Origin: an uncultured Celeribacter sp. | GTDB lineage: Bacteria > Pseudomonadota > Alphaproteobacteria > Rhodobacterales > Rhodobacteraceae | DNA: 64,000 nt | Assembly: GCF_963675965.1 (NCBI RefSeq) | Contig: NZ_OY780935.1 | Coordinates: forward strand, 186,001-250,000 | Direction: 5' to 3' | Part shown: piece after piece, positions 25,566 through 31,738 of the stretch | Layout of the letters: every line of letters starts with the position of its first letter | Position numbering within the stretch: the first letter of the stretch is position 1 | Notes under the pieces: model-generated | Seen by the model: the letters and a program-made list of their open reading frames with translations, nothing else | The model's database searches: none | What the model was told of the DNA's origin: nothing | Position numbers and translations under genes: made by a program

Positions 25566-25877
25566 TCATTTCCCTCCTGTCAAAATTTCGATCCTGAGCT
25601 TGTCCATTGCGCTGGCGACTTGCTCGTCGGCGCCCATGAGCGGGTGGCCGTGGGCGTTGGGCGTGGCGGCGTCGATGATCCGCAGACAACGTTGACGTTC
25701 TTCCAACCGCGCGACTGTGGCCTGCAGCTCGCCTGCCAGATCAGGGCGCCGAACCCGGCAGGCGTCGGCATAGGCGCGCAGGGCCGGGAGGGCGTGAGGA
25801 TCCTGGTTCAGATGCAGCGTCAGCCGCTCGTGCCCGGCCTCGGTCTCCAGCTGCGGTGTGTCGTGCGCGTGGCTCAT
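25566..25877 (-). CDS. Small phage protein of unknown function
   Basis: A 103-residue, mostly helical protein beginning MSHAHDTPQLETEAGHERLT, with LQATVARLEERQRCLRIIDAA as a likely helix. No domain recognised. The ATG at 25877 overlaps the stop of the preceding gene (ATGA), and the next gene follows closely; this tight coupling supports it as real rather than the longer open frame running back to 26453. Confidence 0.6.
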   Translation of the reverse strand: MSHAHDTPQLETEAGHERLTLHLNQDPHALPALRAYADACRVRRPDLAGELQATVARLEERQRCLRIIDAATPNAHGHPLMGADEQVASAMDKLRIEILTGGK

Positions 25878-26257
25878 TGCACGCGCTCCCAGACGGTCAC
25901 CGGGCGACGCTTTGGCAGTCGCATTGTGCCAGCCTTCTGAATGGTGCCTTCCGAGACCATCGAACGCAGCAGGGACGGCGTGCCGTGCAGCGGGTAGCCA
26001 ATCGCCTCTGCGATTTCGCTGGTGGTACGTCGGCCTTGCTGTGACAGGTGCTGCAGCACGGCCTTTTTGAGGCGCGGCCAGTCCGCTTTCTGAGAGGGGG
26101 GCGCCTGTGTCTGGGCGTGCGCATTCGGGTTGAACATCGAACAGGTCATTGGCGCGGTGATGCCGCAGCGGCGGCGCATCGCCTCGTTTTCGCGCCGGGC
26201 CATCTCGGCCATGCTCAGGGTGGGGGTCGGTGTGTGTGCTGGGGGATAAGTCATCAT
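25874..26257 (-). CDS. Winged-helix-like small phage protein
   Basis: A 127-residue protein starting MMTYPPAHTPTPTLSMAEMA. The second half, from ADWPRLKKAVLQHLSQQGRR to VWERVQ, reads like a winged helix (helix, TSEIAEAIGYPLHGTPSLLRSMVSE recognition helix, wing TIQKAGTMRLPKRRPVTV), so it may bind DNA. The start is chosen at the ATG eight bases after the preceding stop, with GAGG upstream. A member of the leftward early operon. Confidence 0.6.
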   Translation of the reverse strand: MMTYPPAHTPTPTLSMAEMARRENEAMRRRCGITAPMTCSMFNPNAHAQTQAPPSQKADWPRLKKAVLQHLSQQGRRTTSEIAEAIGYPLHGTPSLLRSMVSEGTIQKAGTMRLPKRRPVTVWERVQ

Positions 26258-26265
26258 GTCTGGCC

Positions 26266-26532
26266 TCAGCGGTGTTTTGCGATCTTGCCGGTCCATGCGT
26301 CGAAGTCGGTGCGCAGGGCGGCGAATTTGGTCCGGGCGGTCTCACTGGTGGTGAGGTCGCGGCGACTGGGGATTTGGCAGACCTCGCGCAGATAGGCGGC
26401 GGCCTCACTGGTGGTGAAGCTCTGGCCCGGCATGCCCGACCGCGTTGCGGCAAAGGCCTGAAAGCGGGGATCGTTGCACATGATCCCGGCCTGCTGCGGC
26501 AGGGGCAGGGTGTCGAACGGCTGTTTGCTCAT
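26266..26532 (-). CDS. Small phage protein of unknown function
   Basis: An 88-residue protein beginning MSKQPFDTLPLPQQAGIMCN. The segment QSFTTSEAAAYLREVCQIPSR suggests a small helix-turn-helix, but no family is certain. Its ATG overlaps the stop of the gene before it, part of a chain of overlapping small genes. Confidence 0.6.
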   Translation of the reverse strand: MSKQPFDTLPLPQQAGIMCNDPRFQAFAATRSGMPGQSFTTSEAAAYLREVCQIPSRRDLTTSETARTKFAALRTDFDAWTGKIAKHR

Positions 26533-26825
26533 GCCACGTCCCCCTTGGGTTGATCTGCCCCCTCGGTCTGAGAGGCCACCCCCAGCAGACTGTCGGCGCC
26601 CTTGATCCAGTTGCTGATCGCGTCCAGTTCGCCCGCGCCATGGGCGGTGATGCCATGCAGCGTCAGCTCGTACAGACAGGGCGCAGGCCACGGGTCACGA
26701 GACCGGGCATAGGTGCCGCCGTTCTCGATCACCTCATTCTGGACCGCGTCAAAGCGCTCTCCCCAGTCCAGTTCCACCAGCCGGTCGCGAAAGCGGCGCA
26801 GGCGGTTTTCGATGTCAGCTGTCAT
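26529..26825 (-). CDS. Small phage protein of unknown function
   Basis: A 98-residue protein starting MTADIENRLRRFRDRLVELD. It is predicted mostly helical with an aromatic stretch (DPWPAPCLYELTLHGITAHG). No domain recognised. Both ends overlap neighbours by four bases (ATGA), which supports the chosen start over the longer upstream frame. Confidence 0.6.
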   Translation of the reverse strand: MTADIENRLRRFRDRLVELDWGERFDAVQNEVIENGGTYARSRDPWPAPCLYELTLHGITAHGAGELDAISNWIKGADSLLGVASQTEGADQPKGDVA

Positions 26826-27121
26826 TGCGCGACCTCGTGAGGCCAGGGGCATTCAGCCTGCAGTTCTGCCAGCAAGTCGGTCCGTTGCATGTCCGAGGGT
26901 TGCGCCCGCTGCACATTGCGGTTGCGCCGGCGCAGGAGCGCGCGGCGGCGATGAATGGCGCGGGAGCGGCGCAGCTCGGCCTCCAGCCCCCAGATCCGCG
27001 CCCAGAGACGGTTGCGGACATAACGGGCGAACTCGGGACCACGCAGCCCGGCCAGCACGCGCAGCTCGGCCTTGCGCTCGGCAAGGGGCAGGGCGGCGAG
27101 ATGGGACAGGAGCGCGATCAT
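26822..27121 (-). CDS. Small basic phage protein
   Basis: A 99-residue, very basic protein with an Arg-rich middle (ELRRSRAIHRRRALLRRRNR, about 50-69) that could bind nucleic acid. No family recognised. It is linked to both neighbours by ATGA overlaps in the leftward operon. Confidence 0.6.
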   Translation of the reverse strand: MIALLSHLAALPLAERKAELRVLAGLRGPEFARYVRNRLWARIWGLEAELRRSRAIHRRRALLRRRNRNVQRAQPSDMQRTDLLAELQAECPWPHEVAQ

Positions 27122-27228
27122 TTGCGCCCCCGTTTCTTCACGCCGTCCAGCTCACCGTTGAGCCGGATCAGCATGACCGTGCCAAGAGCGGCAAAGCCAA
27201 AGCCAAAGAACAGGAAAAACGAACTCAT
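27118..27228 (-). CDS. 36-residue single-pass membrane peptide
   Basis: MSSFFLFFGFGFAALGTVML opens a 36-residue protein: one hydrophobic segment (about 3-21) and a basic tail ending KKRGRK. It is too short for standard gene finders but is joined by ATGA overlaps on both sides, which is strong support inside this operon. Small phage membrane peptides often act in exclusion or lysis control; no such role can be shown here. Confidence 0.6.
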   Translation of the reverse strand: MSSFFLFFGFGFAALGTVMLIRLNGELDGVKKRGRK

Positions 27229-27413
27229 GCCACAGTCCCCCCGTGGCTCGTCGCCATGCTGAGCACCAGCATGCGGGCGGAGTTCATGGTCTGGCCGCGC
27301 TCGGCCTTAAGCGTGCGCCAGGCGAGGGCGCGGAGGGTCTGGGAATAGCTCTGCCCGCTGAGGGCAATCTGCCGCGCACCTTCAGGCGTGGTTGCAAGTC
27401 GGGAAATCTGCAT
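27225..27413 (-). CDS. Small phage protein, first gene of leftward operon
   Basis: A 62-residue protein beginning MQISRLATTPEGARQIALSG, with a likely helix-turn-helix-like pattern (ARQIALSGQSYSQTLRALAW). It is the promoter-proximal gene of the leftward early operon; a repressor-type operator lies 33-49 bases before its start. CCTCC on the top strand just ahead corresponds to a GGAGG RBS. Confidence 0.55.
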   Translation of the reverse strand: MQISRLATTPEGARQIALSGQSYSQTLRALAWRTLKAERGQTMNSARMLVLSMATSHGGTVA

Positions 27414-27445
27414 CGTGATGCCTCCTGTGTGATGGGAGGCAGATA

Positions 27446-27462
27446 ATCCAAAAATATTGGAT
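27446..27462. promoter_or_regulatory. Left operator, ATCC-N9-GGAT
   Basis: ATCCAA-AAATA-TTGGAT is a perfect 17-bp palindrome between the leftward operon and the repressor gene; the same ATCC-N9-GGAT form occurs at 28004-28020. A further GGATAAATCC lies at 27490-27499. This is the expected place of a left operator. The gap 27463-27642 holds no gene I can support. Confidence 0.6.
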
Positions 27463-27642
27463 CGGTCAACATACTAATACGAAAAAATCGGATAAATCCT
27501 GATTTGATATTTGTGCCCGCACCCTCTAGCTGTAGAACATAGAGAGAACGGTAGGGAATCGAATTGTCTTATTACGGTGGGCTGGCGAAGGTGTTGCGGG
27601 TTTTGGGGCTGAATCTGAATTGGGCGTTCGACCCCTTCTGGA

Positions 27643-27945
27643 CTATTTTGCATAAAGTGCGGAGAAGAGGCGATCCTGAACGTCGAGTGGGAGTTGCGCG
27701 AAATCACCGTGCAGAATGAAATTAAAATCAATTCTGTGCTGGCGGTAATAGTATCGCATTGTTTGGATGCTGGGTGCGCCCCGCGTCTCTTGTGAATTGA
27801 AGGTGGTGACTTTGACGCCGGCCTCCGCAGCGACGTCTTTTTGCTGCATGCCTATAGATTTGCGTGCGGCGAGGAGGCGGTCGCGGATGGCGTCCGGCGA
27901 TACGTCTCCTGTGCGGGCGAGCTTTTCTTTGTTGTCAATGTTCAT
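27643..27945 (-). CDS. XRE-family phage repressor (CI-like)
   Basis: A 100-residue HTH protein: RDRLLAARKSIGMQQKDVAA forms the first helices and AGVKVTTFNSQETRGAPS the recognition part, then a short C terminus. It has no S24 peptidase domain, so induction by RecA-driven self-cleavage is unlikely. The ATG at 27945 is chosen over a longer frame since that would cover the operator region. It is divergent from a Cro-like gene across 87 bases that contain an ATCC-N9-GGAT palindrome. Confidence 0.75.
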   Translation of the reverse strand: MNIDNKEKLARTGDVSPDAIRDRLLAARKSIGMQQKDVAAEAGVKVTTFNSQETRGAPSIQTMRYYYRQHRIDFNFILHGDFAQLPLDVQDRLFSALYAK

Positions 27946-28003
27946 GCTTATTGGATAGCGGTTTTCCGAAAAATTTGAATTTCCTAACTGTTGGATATTG
28001 ATA

Positions 28004-28020
28004 ATCCGCAAAAATCGGAT
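28004..28020. promoter_or_regulatory. Right operator, ATCC-N9-GGAT
   Basis: ATCC-GCAAAAATC-GGAT, with arms extending to AATCCG/CGGATT, stands 12 bases before the Cro-like start. TTGGAT half-sites at 27951-27956 and 27991-27996 lie in the same gap, as in lambdoid operator clusters. Confidence 0.6.
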
Positions 28021-28032
28021 TAGTGGGGTTTT

Positions 28033-28263
28033 ATGTCAAGTGGCGTCAAATCACTCATTTCTGATCTCGGCGGGTATCGCTTCGTAGCTCTTCGGCTCGG
28101 CAAGAAACCCACCACGGTTCACACGCACATGCAGGCGGGAGTTCTTCCGGCGGCATGGTATGACGCATTGTGCGATTTGGCGCGTGAGGTCGGGCAGAAG
28201 GAGCCGAACCGCGCGTCATTCTCCTTTTTGCCATTGGCCAGTCGTAAGGACGATGCCGCATGA
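28033..28263 (+). CDS. Cro-like regulator (carph-isopro type HTH)
   Basis: A 76-residue protein beginning MSSGVKSLISDLGGYRFVAL. LGGYRFVALRLGKKPTTVHTHMQAGVLPAAWYDAL has the YdaS/Cro layout with a short recognition helix around PTTVHTHM. It is divergent from the repressor and first in the rightward operon, so it is likely the lytic switch regulator. It overlaps the next small gene by four bases. Confidence 0.7.
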   Translation: MSSGVKSLISDLGGYRFVALRLGKKPTTVHTHMQAGVLPAAWYDALCDLAREVGQKEPNRASFSFLPLASRKDDAA

Positions 28264-28367
28264 GCTGGGATTTCGAGCACTTCCATTTCTCCGGATTTCT
28301 CACTGATCCCCCCGATGTTCCGGCATGCGGGGTGTTCTGTCACGTCAACACAACAGGGGGTTTTTAA
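28260..28367 (+). CDS. 35-residue phage peptide
   Basis: A 35-residue frame, MSWDFEHFHFSGFLTDPPDV, ends PACGVFCHVNTTGGF. It starts within the stop of the Cro-like gene (ATGA) and ends one base before the next gene, so the spacing supports translation. Two cysteines are present; no family recognised. Confidence 0.45.
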   Translation: MSWDFEHFHFSGFLTDPPDVPACGVFCHVNTTGGF

Positions 28368-28368
28368 C

Positions 28369-28842
28369 ATGCGCGGTGTTCGGGCGGGGTCGATACAGAG
28401 CGCGGTGCGGTCTGTGTTTACGGGGATCGGGGGGCTTGAATGCGCCTCGGTGGATCTGGGGGTGTCTGTGTCGACGCTGTCTTACGGTACGGCAGTGGAC
28501 GAGGCGCGCCCAGGCGGGCTGGGGGTCAACTATCTGGACCGACTGGGGCGGATGCACCGGGCGGCGGCGCTGCCGATGGCGCAGCATTTCTCGACGCTGG
28601 CGGGCGGGTTCTTCCAGCCGGTCGATCTGAGCGGGATGGAGAGCGTGGCGATACACGACCTGACCGCCGAGTTCGCCGAGGTGCTGCGCGACCATGCTTT
28701 CGCCCATTCCGAGGCCTCGCCGGACCCCACGGGCTACACCGAAGCGGAAACCCGCCAGATGATCGAAAGCCTGTCGCGCCTCTCCAAGGCGACGGCCCGG
28801 CTGCGCGCAGGGCTGCTGGAGCGCCTGGAGGGGCGGGGATGA
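28369..28842 (+). CDS. Phage early protein, possible regulator
   Basis: A 157-residue protein starting MRGVRAGSIQSAVRSVFTGI. The middle part (ECASVDLGVSVSTLSYGTAV) resembles a helix-turn-helix, and the C-terminal third is helical and charged. No firm family. The ATG at 28369 follows the small upstream gene at once; an earlier start would overlap it fully. It overlaps the next gene by four bases. Confidence 0.6.
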   Translation: MRGVRAGSIQSAVRSVFTGIGGLECASVDLGVSVSTLSYGTAVDEARPGGLGVNYLDRLGRMHRAAALPMAQHFSTLAGGFFQPVDLSGMESVAIHDLTAEFAEVLRDHAFAHSEASPDPTGYTEAETRQMIESLSRLSKATARLRAGLLERLEGRG

Positions 28843-29333
28843 CGCGGATGGACACAGAGTTTGAGGGGCGTCGAGCGCATACGGGCCGTTGCGCTCCGCC
28901 GGGCGGCACCGCGCTGGGGACGCGCGGTGCCGCCCCTGTGGGAGGGGCCGCCGGGAGCAATGCCGCCGGTCACGAGATCCACCCTGATCACACAGAGCAA
29001 ACCCAAACCGCGCCGGACAGGCCGGACAGGCTGCGCGACGGCTCGGGAGAGACGGACCAGATCCGGGCGCTCTATGACCCGGGCCGGATGCAGCGGCTCT
29101 GGCTGGCGGTGCTGGTCGAGAACGTCAACGTCGCGCTCGGCTTTGGCGCGCGCAGCAGTCAGGTGTTCAGCAAACGCGCGGACCTGTCCCAGAAGTCCGC
29201 CGAACTGTGGCTCGGCTCTGAGGACTTCGACATCATCTGCGATCTGGTGGGCATCGATCCCGCCATCGTGCTGGCCGAAGTCGAAACTCTGCGCGCCGCC
29301 GGGCTGCGCTTTGAAGTGGAGGTCTGGGGATGA
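28839..29333 (+). CDS. Phage early protein of unknown function
   Basis: A 164-residue protein. Residues 1-80 are low-complexity and Gly/Ala/Thr-rich; the C-terminal half (MQRLWLAVLVENVNVALGFG, then SAELWLGSEDFDIICDLVGIDP) is well ordered and looks like a conserved small phage domain. Function unknown. It is coupled by ATGA overlaps to both neighbours, and the next gene is replication-like. Confidence 0.6.
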   Translation: MTRMDTEFEGRRAHTGRCAPPGGTALGTRGAAPVGGAAGSNAAGHEIHPDHTEQTQTAPDRPDRLRDGSGETDQIRALYDPGRMQRLWLAVLVENVNVALGFGARSSQVFSKRADLSQKSAELWLGSEDFDIICDLVGIDPAIVLAEVETLRAAGLRFEVEVWG

Positions 29334-29962
29334 CAGGACTGACTGTTGTGGCAGGAAGTGACGCAGGCGCGGGTCTGCCGCGCTACCCCTATGGGATCGA
29401 GGATCGGCTGGACAGCCATCACTTCGTTCCATGGGAGCGCAGGCGCTGGCTCAACTCGGACATGCGGTTGCGCGGCGATGCGGAGTGCCGGGCGCATTAT
29501 CTCGATCTGATCTGGATCTCCTATGATCAGTCGCCGATCGGCACCTTACCCGATGATGTCGTTTTGCTGGCCAAGATGCTGATGGTGGAGCGCGAGCGTT
29601 TCGAGACGCTGTGCCGCCTGCCGTATGGCCCATTGCACAACTGGACGCGCTGTGAGTGCGACGGCGGAGAGGTGCGGCTGTTCCACCCGATGGTGCTGCG
29701 GACCCTGACTGAGGCCATGGCGCGGCGCGAAGACAATCGCGCGAAGAATGAGGCGGCCAATGCCGCGAAGCGCATTCAGCGGCTGCGGATCTCGCTGGCG
29801 GGCTATGATGCCAAACTGGCGGAGAACGACGCCGCCGTGCGCTGGATCGATGAATGGCTTCTGAACCAGAGCGTCAATTATCGGGCGTCGAGCTGGATCG
29901 AGAAGGGCATTCGGGCCTGGGCGGATCATCGTCTCGGCCTTGGGTTTCGCCGCAAAGAGTAA
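29330..29962 (+). CDS. DUF1376-like replication-associated protein
   Basis: A 210-residue protein. The segment HYLDLIWISYDQSPIGTLPD and the following DVVLLAKMLMVERERFETLC match the winged-helix start of DUF1376 proteins, which sit in phage replication modules. The C-terminal half is basic and helical (MARREDNRAKNEAANAAKRI), as often seen in such proteins. A repeat-rich block follows its stop, which fits a replication-origin setting. Confidence 0.65.
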   Translation: MTGLTVVAGSDAGAGLPRYPYGIEDRLDSHHFVPWERRRWLNSDMRLRGDAECRAHYLDLIWISYDQSPIGTLPDDVVLLAKMLMVERERFETLCRLPYGPLHNWTRCECDGGEVRLFHPMVLRTLTEAMARREDNRAKNEAANAAKRIQRLRISLAGYDAKLAENDAAVRWIDEWLLNQSVNYRASSWIEKGIRAWADHRLGLGFRRKE

Positions 29963-29965
29963 ATG

Positions 29966-30062
29966 TCCCGAAGTGTCCTGAAGACAGTTCAAGACAGTCT
30001 TGGACAGTCTCAGACTGTCCGGCACGACAGGGACATAGACAGAGACATTGAAAAAGACATTG
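29966..30062. repeat. Iteron-like repeat block, candidate phage origin
   Basis: GACAGT occurs at 29983, 29993 and 30003, exactly 10 bases apart, and the inverse GACTGTCC follows, making a perfect GGACAGTCT-C-AGACTGTCC palindrome at 30002-30020. AGACATTG recurs at 30043 and 30055. The block lies in a 169-base non-coding gap between replication-type genes. An origin or a regulator array are both possible. Confidence 0.5.
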
Positions 30063-30131
30063 GCACTCGCCGGACGGTCTGGCGGGGCAGGCTGTGGATA
30101 AGTCGGGATTTTGCAGAGAAAGGGGGCAGAG

Positions 30132-30731
30132 ATGGCAGAGGCGGGCAAAGAGCAGCAGCCAGAGAGCGGGCGTGGCAGGGTGCGCAGGCTTTTGATCACA
30201 CCGCTGGAGGCGGGGGGCATGCAGCGCAAGCGGGGCAGGAGCGTGGCGGATCACGAGAAGATGCTGACCCGGCTGGCGGACAAGCTGGGCTACATGTCGG
30301 ATCGCGGGCTGCAGGGGCTGGCGATGTATCTGGTGCGGATGGCGGGCGAGGGGCAGATCTGGCCGGTCGAGAACCTGATCCTGCGCACGGCCTGGTCGAT
30401 GGAAACCCCGCCGCCGCGCGACAACGCCTATCTGATCAGCCTGATGAAGTCGCGGGCCGGGGAGGCGGCGCTGGAAGGGGGCTATGTGCTGGAGCTTTAC
30501 GCGGAGGCGCGCAGGCTCGGCCCGCCGCCCTCGCGCCATCAGGTGCTGCAGCTGAAAGACCGCGCGGCACGCAACCGCGACCGGGCGCGGGTGATCGCGG
30601 ATCAGATCAAGCGCAACGTGGCGCCCGCGACAGACCGGGACTGGCTGGAGGGCTATCACCGGCTGCGGGCGGAGGCCGAAGCGCTGGTGCTGGAAGGCAA
30701 GAGGGAACGGGAGCAGGGGGCGACATCATGA
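30132..30731 (+). CDS. Phage early protein of unknown function
   Basis: A 199-residue, highly charged helical protein starting MAEAGKEQQPESGRGRVRRL. The C-terminal half (LKDRAARNRDRARVIADQIK) is likely coiled. GGYVLELYAEARRLGPPPSR may be a short conserved core. No family recognised. AAAGGGGG lies before the ATG at 30132; an upstream TTG at 30111 is less likely. Overlaps the next gene by four bases. Confidence 0.6.
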   Translation: MAEAGKEQQPESGRGRVRRLLITPLEAGGMQRKRGRSVADHEKMLTRLADKLGYMSDRGLQGLAMYLVRMAGEGQIWPVENLILRTAWSMETPPPRDNAYLISLMKSRAGEAALEGGYVLELYAEARRLGPPPSRHQVLQLKDRAARNRDRARVIADQIKRNVAPATDRDWLEGYHRLRAEAEALVLEGKREREQGATS

Positions 30732-31444
30732 AGGTGAGATTTGTCAGCGTGGCGGACCGTCAGGCGCGGGCCAGAGCCGAGGCGCAGGCGGTGGCGCGGG
30801 TGAAGGCACAGGGGCAGGTGCCGCGCGCCTGCGGGTCTGAGATGGTCGAGGCCCCGGCGCGCGGGGCGATCCGTCTGGTCACGCCGGTGGCCCGCCGGGT
30901 GGTGAGCACGCCCGAGGATCCACAGAAACCTGAGGGCGGCAACAGGGTCGAGCGTCATGATCTGGGCTATGAGGGGCGCAAGGCGGCGCAGATCTGCGAT
31001 GTCTTCGATCTGATGGCGGTGCGCGCGCGCCGCACACAGTTCACGCGGGCGCAGATCGCCACGGCGCGGCGCTATGCCGCTCTGGTGGAACGTCACTCCA
31101 AAGGGGCGATGAAATGCAGCTCGATGGAAAGCGCCCACGGCGGCTCGGGTGGCAGCGGCGGGCAGGGGACCTTCATGGACAGCTACCTGCAGGAGGGGCG
31201 CGAGATCGACCGGTTGCGGCGACTGGCGGGCACCGATCCGGTCACCGGCGCTTCTGCCGTGGTGCTGGCGCGTAAGGATGGCACGGGGCGCCGGGTCATG
31301 GCGCTGGACCTGCTGGACCGGGTCTGCCTTGCGCAGCACACGCCCACACAGGTGCTGCGCGACCTCGGCTGGTCCGCCTCCACCCGTCACCTCGCCCGCT
31401 GCCGCGCGGCGCTGGCCGACTGTCTGGACCGCATGGCGCGGTAA
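30728..31444 (+). CDS. Phage protein at early/late boundary, possible late regulator
   Basis: A 238-residue protein. The C-terminal 70 residues (MALDLLDRVCLAQHTPTQVL, then RDLGWSASTRHLARCRAALADCLDRM) have the arrangement of a helix-turn-helix with a C-terminal dimer helix, as in ArpU/RinA-like late activators; a Ser/Gly loop (SAHGGSGGSGGQGTF) precedes it. It is the last early gene before the autotransporter and late operon, the usual place of such regulators. The role is inferred. Its 3' half is duplicated in damaged form at 55606-55945. Confidence 0.6.
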   Translation: MKVRFVSVADRQARARAEAQAVARVKAQGQVPRACGSEMVEAPARGAIRLVTPVARRVVSTPEDPQKPEGGNRVERHDLGYEGRKAAQICDVFDLMAVRARRTQFTRAQIATARRYAALVERHSKGAMKCSSMESAHGGSGGSGGQGTFMDSYLQEGREIDRLRRLAGTDPVTGASAVVLARKDGTGRRVMALDLLDRVCLAQHTPTQVLRDLGWSASTRHLARCRAALADCLDRMAR

Positions 31445-31738
31445 GGGGGATAGGTCTGGGCGCGCGAAGAGCTGGGGCTTTGATTTTAGAATCAGATTGA
31501 ATCTGTGCTGAGTATCAAAATTAACACAAGTACATGATGAACACGCATCCATAGGTTTATTGGCTGTGCGTTTTACATTTGTCTACTCGCTAAAAATGGG
31601 GAGTCATCTGCATTTTTGAAGATGGGAACGATTTTCTTTTGGTCCCCTTAAAAGGAGTTAACAAATGGTTACTCTCTGGAGGATGAATTTCGCACATGTG
31701 TTTTGCGAAATCGCATTTAATCCTTAGGGGGAGCTATT
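31445..31738 (+). promoter_or_regulatory. Conserved leader region of autotransporter A1
   Basis: This 294-base gap has no gene but is AT-richer than its neighbours and nearly the same as 55946-56239 before the second autotransporter. It contains CAGATTGAATCTG (31493-31505) and a perfect inverted repeat ATTTCGCA-N9-TGCGAAAT (31687-31711), then the RBS AGGGGGAG. The conservation in both copies suggests a promoter and a structured 5' leader; the exact promoter is not clear. Confidence 0.5.

Noticed and set aside
25878..26453. N-terminal extension of the small gene ending at 25566
   Set aside because: The longer frame overlaps two other well-coupled genes; the ATGA overlap at 25877 marks the real start.
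27474..27731. Reverse 85-codon frame downstream of the repressor
   Set aside because: Overlaps the repressor end and operator region and shows no protein-like pattern.
29966..30062. CRISPR array
   Set aside because: Repeats are 6-10 bases with no spacers of regular size; no cas genes in the window.
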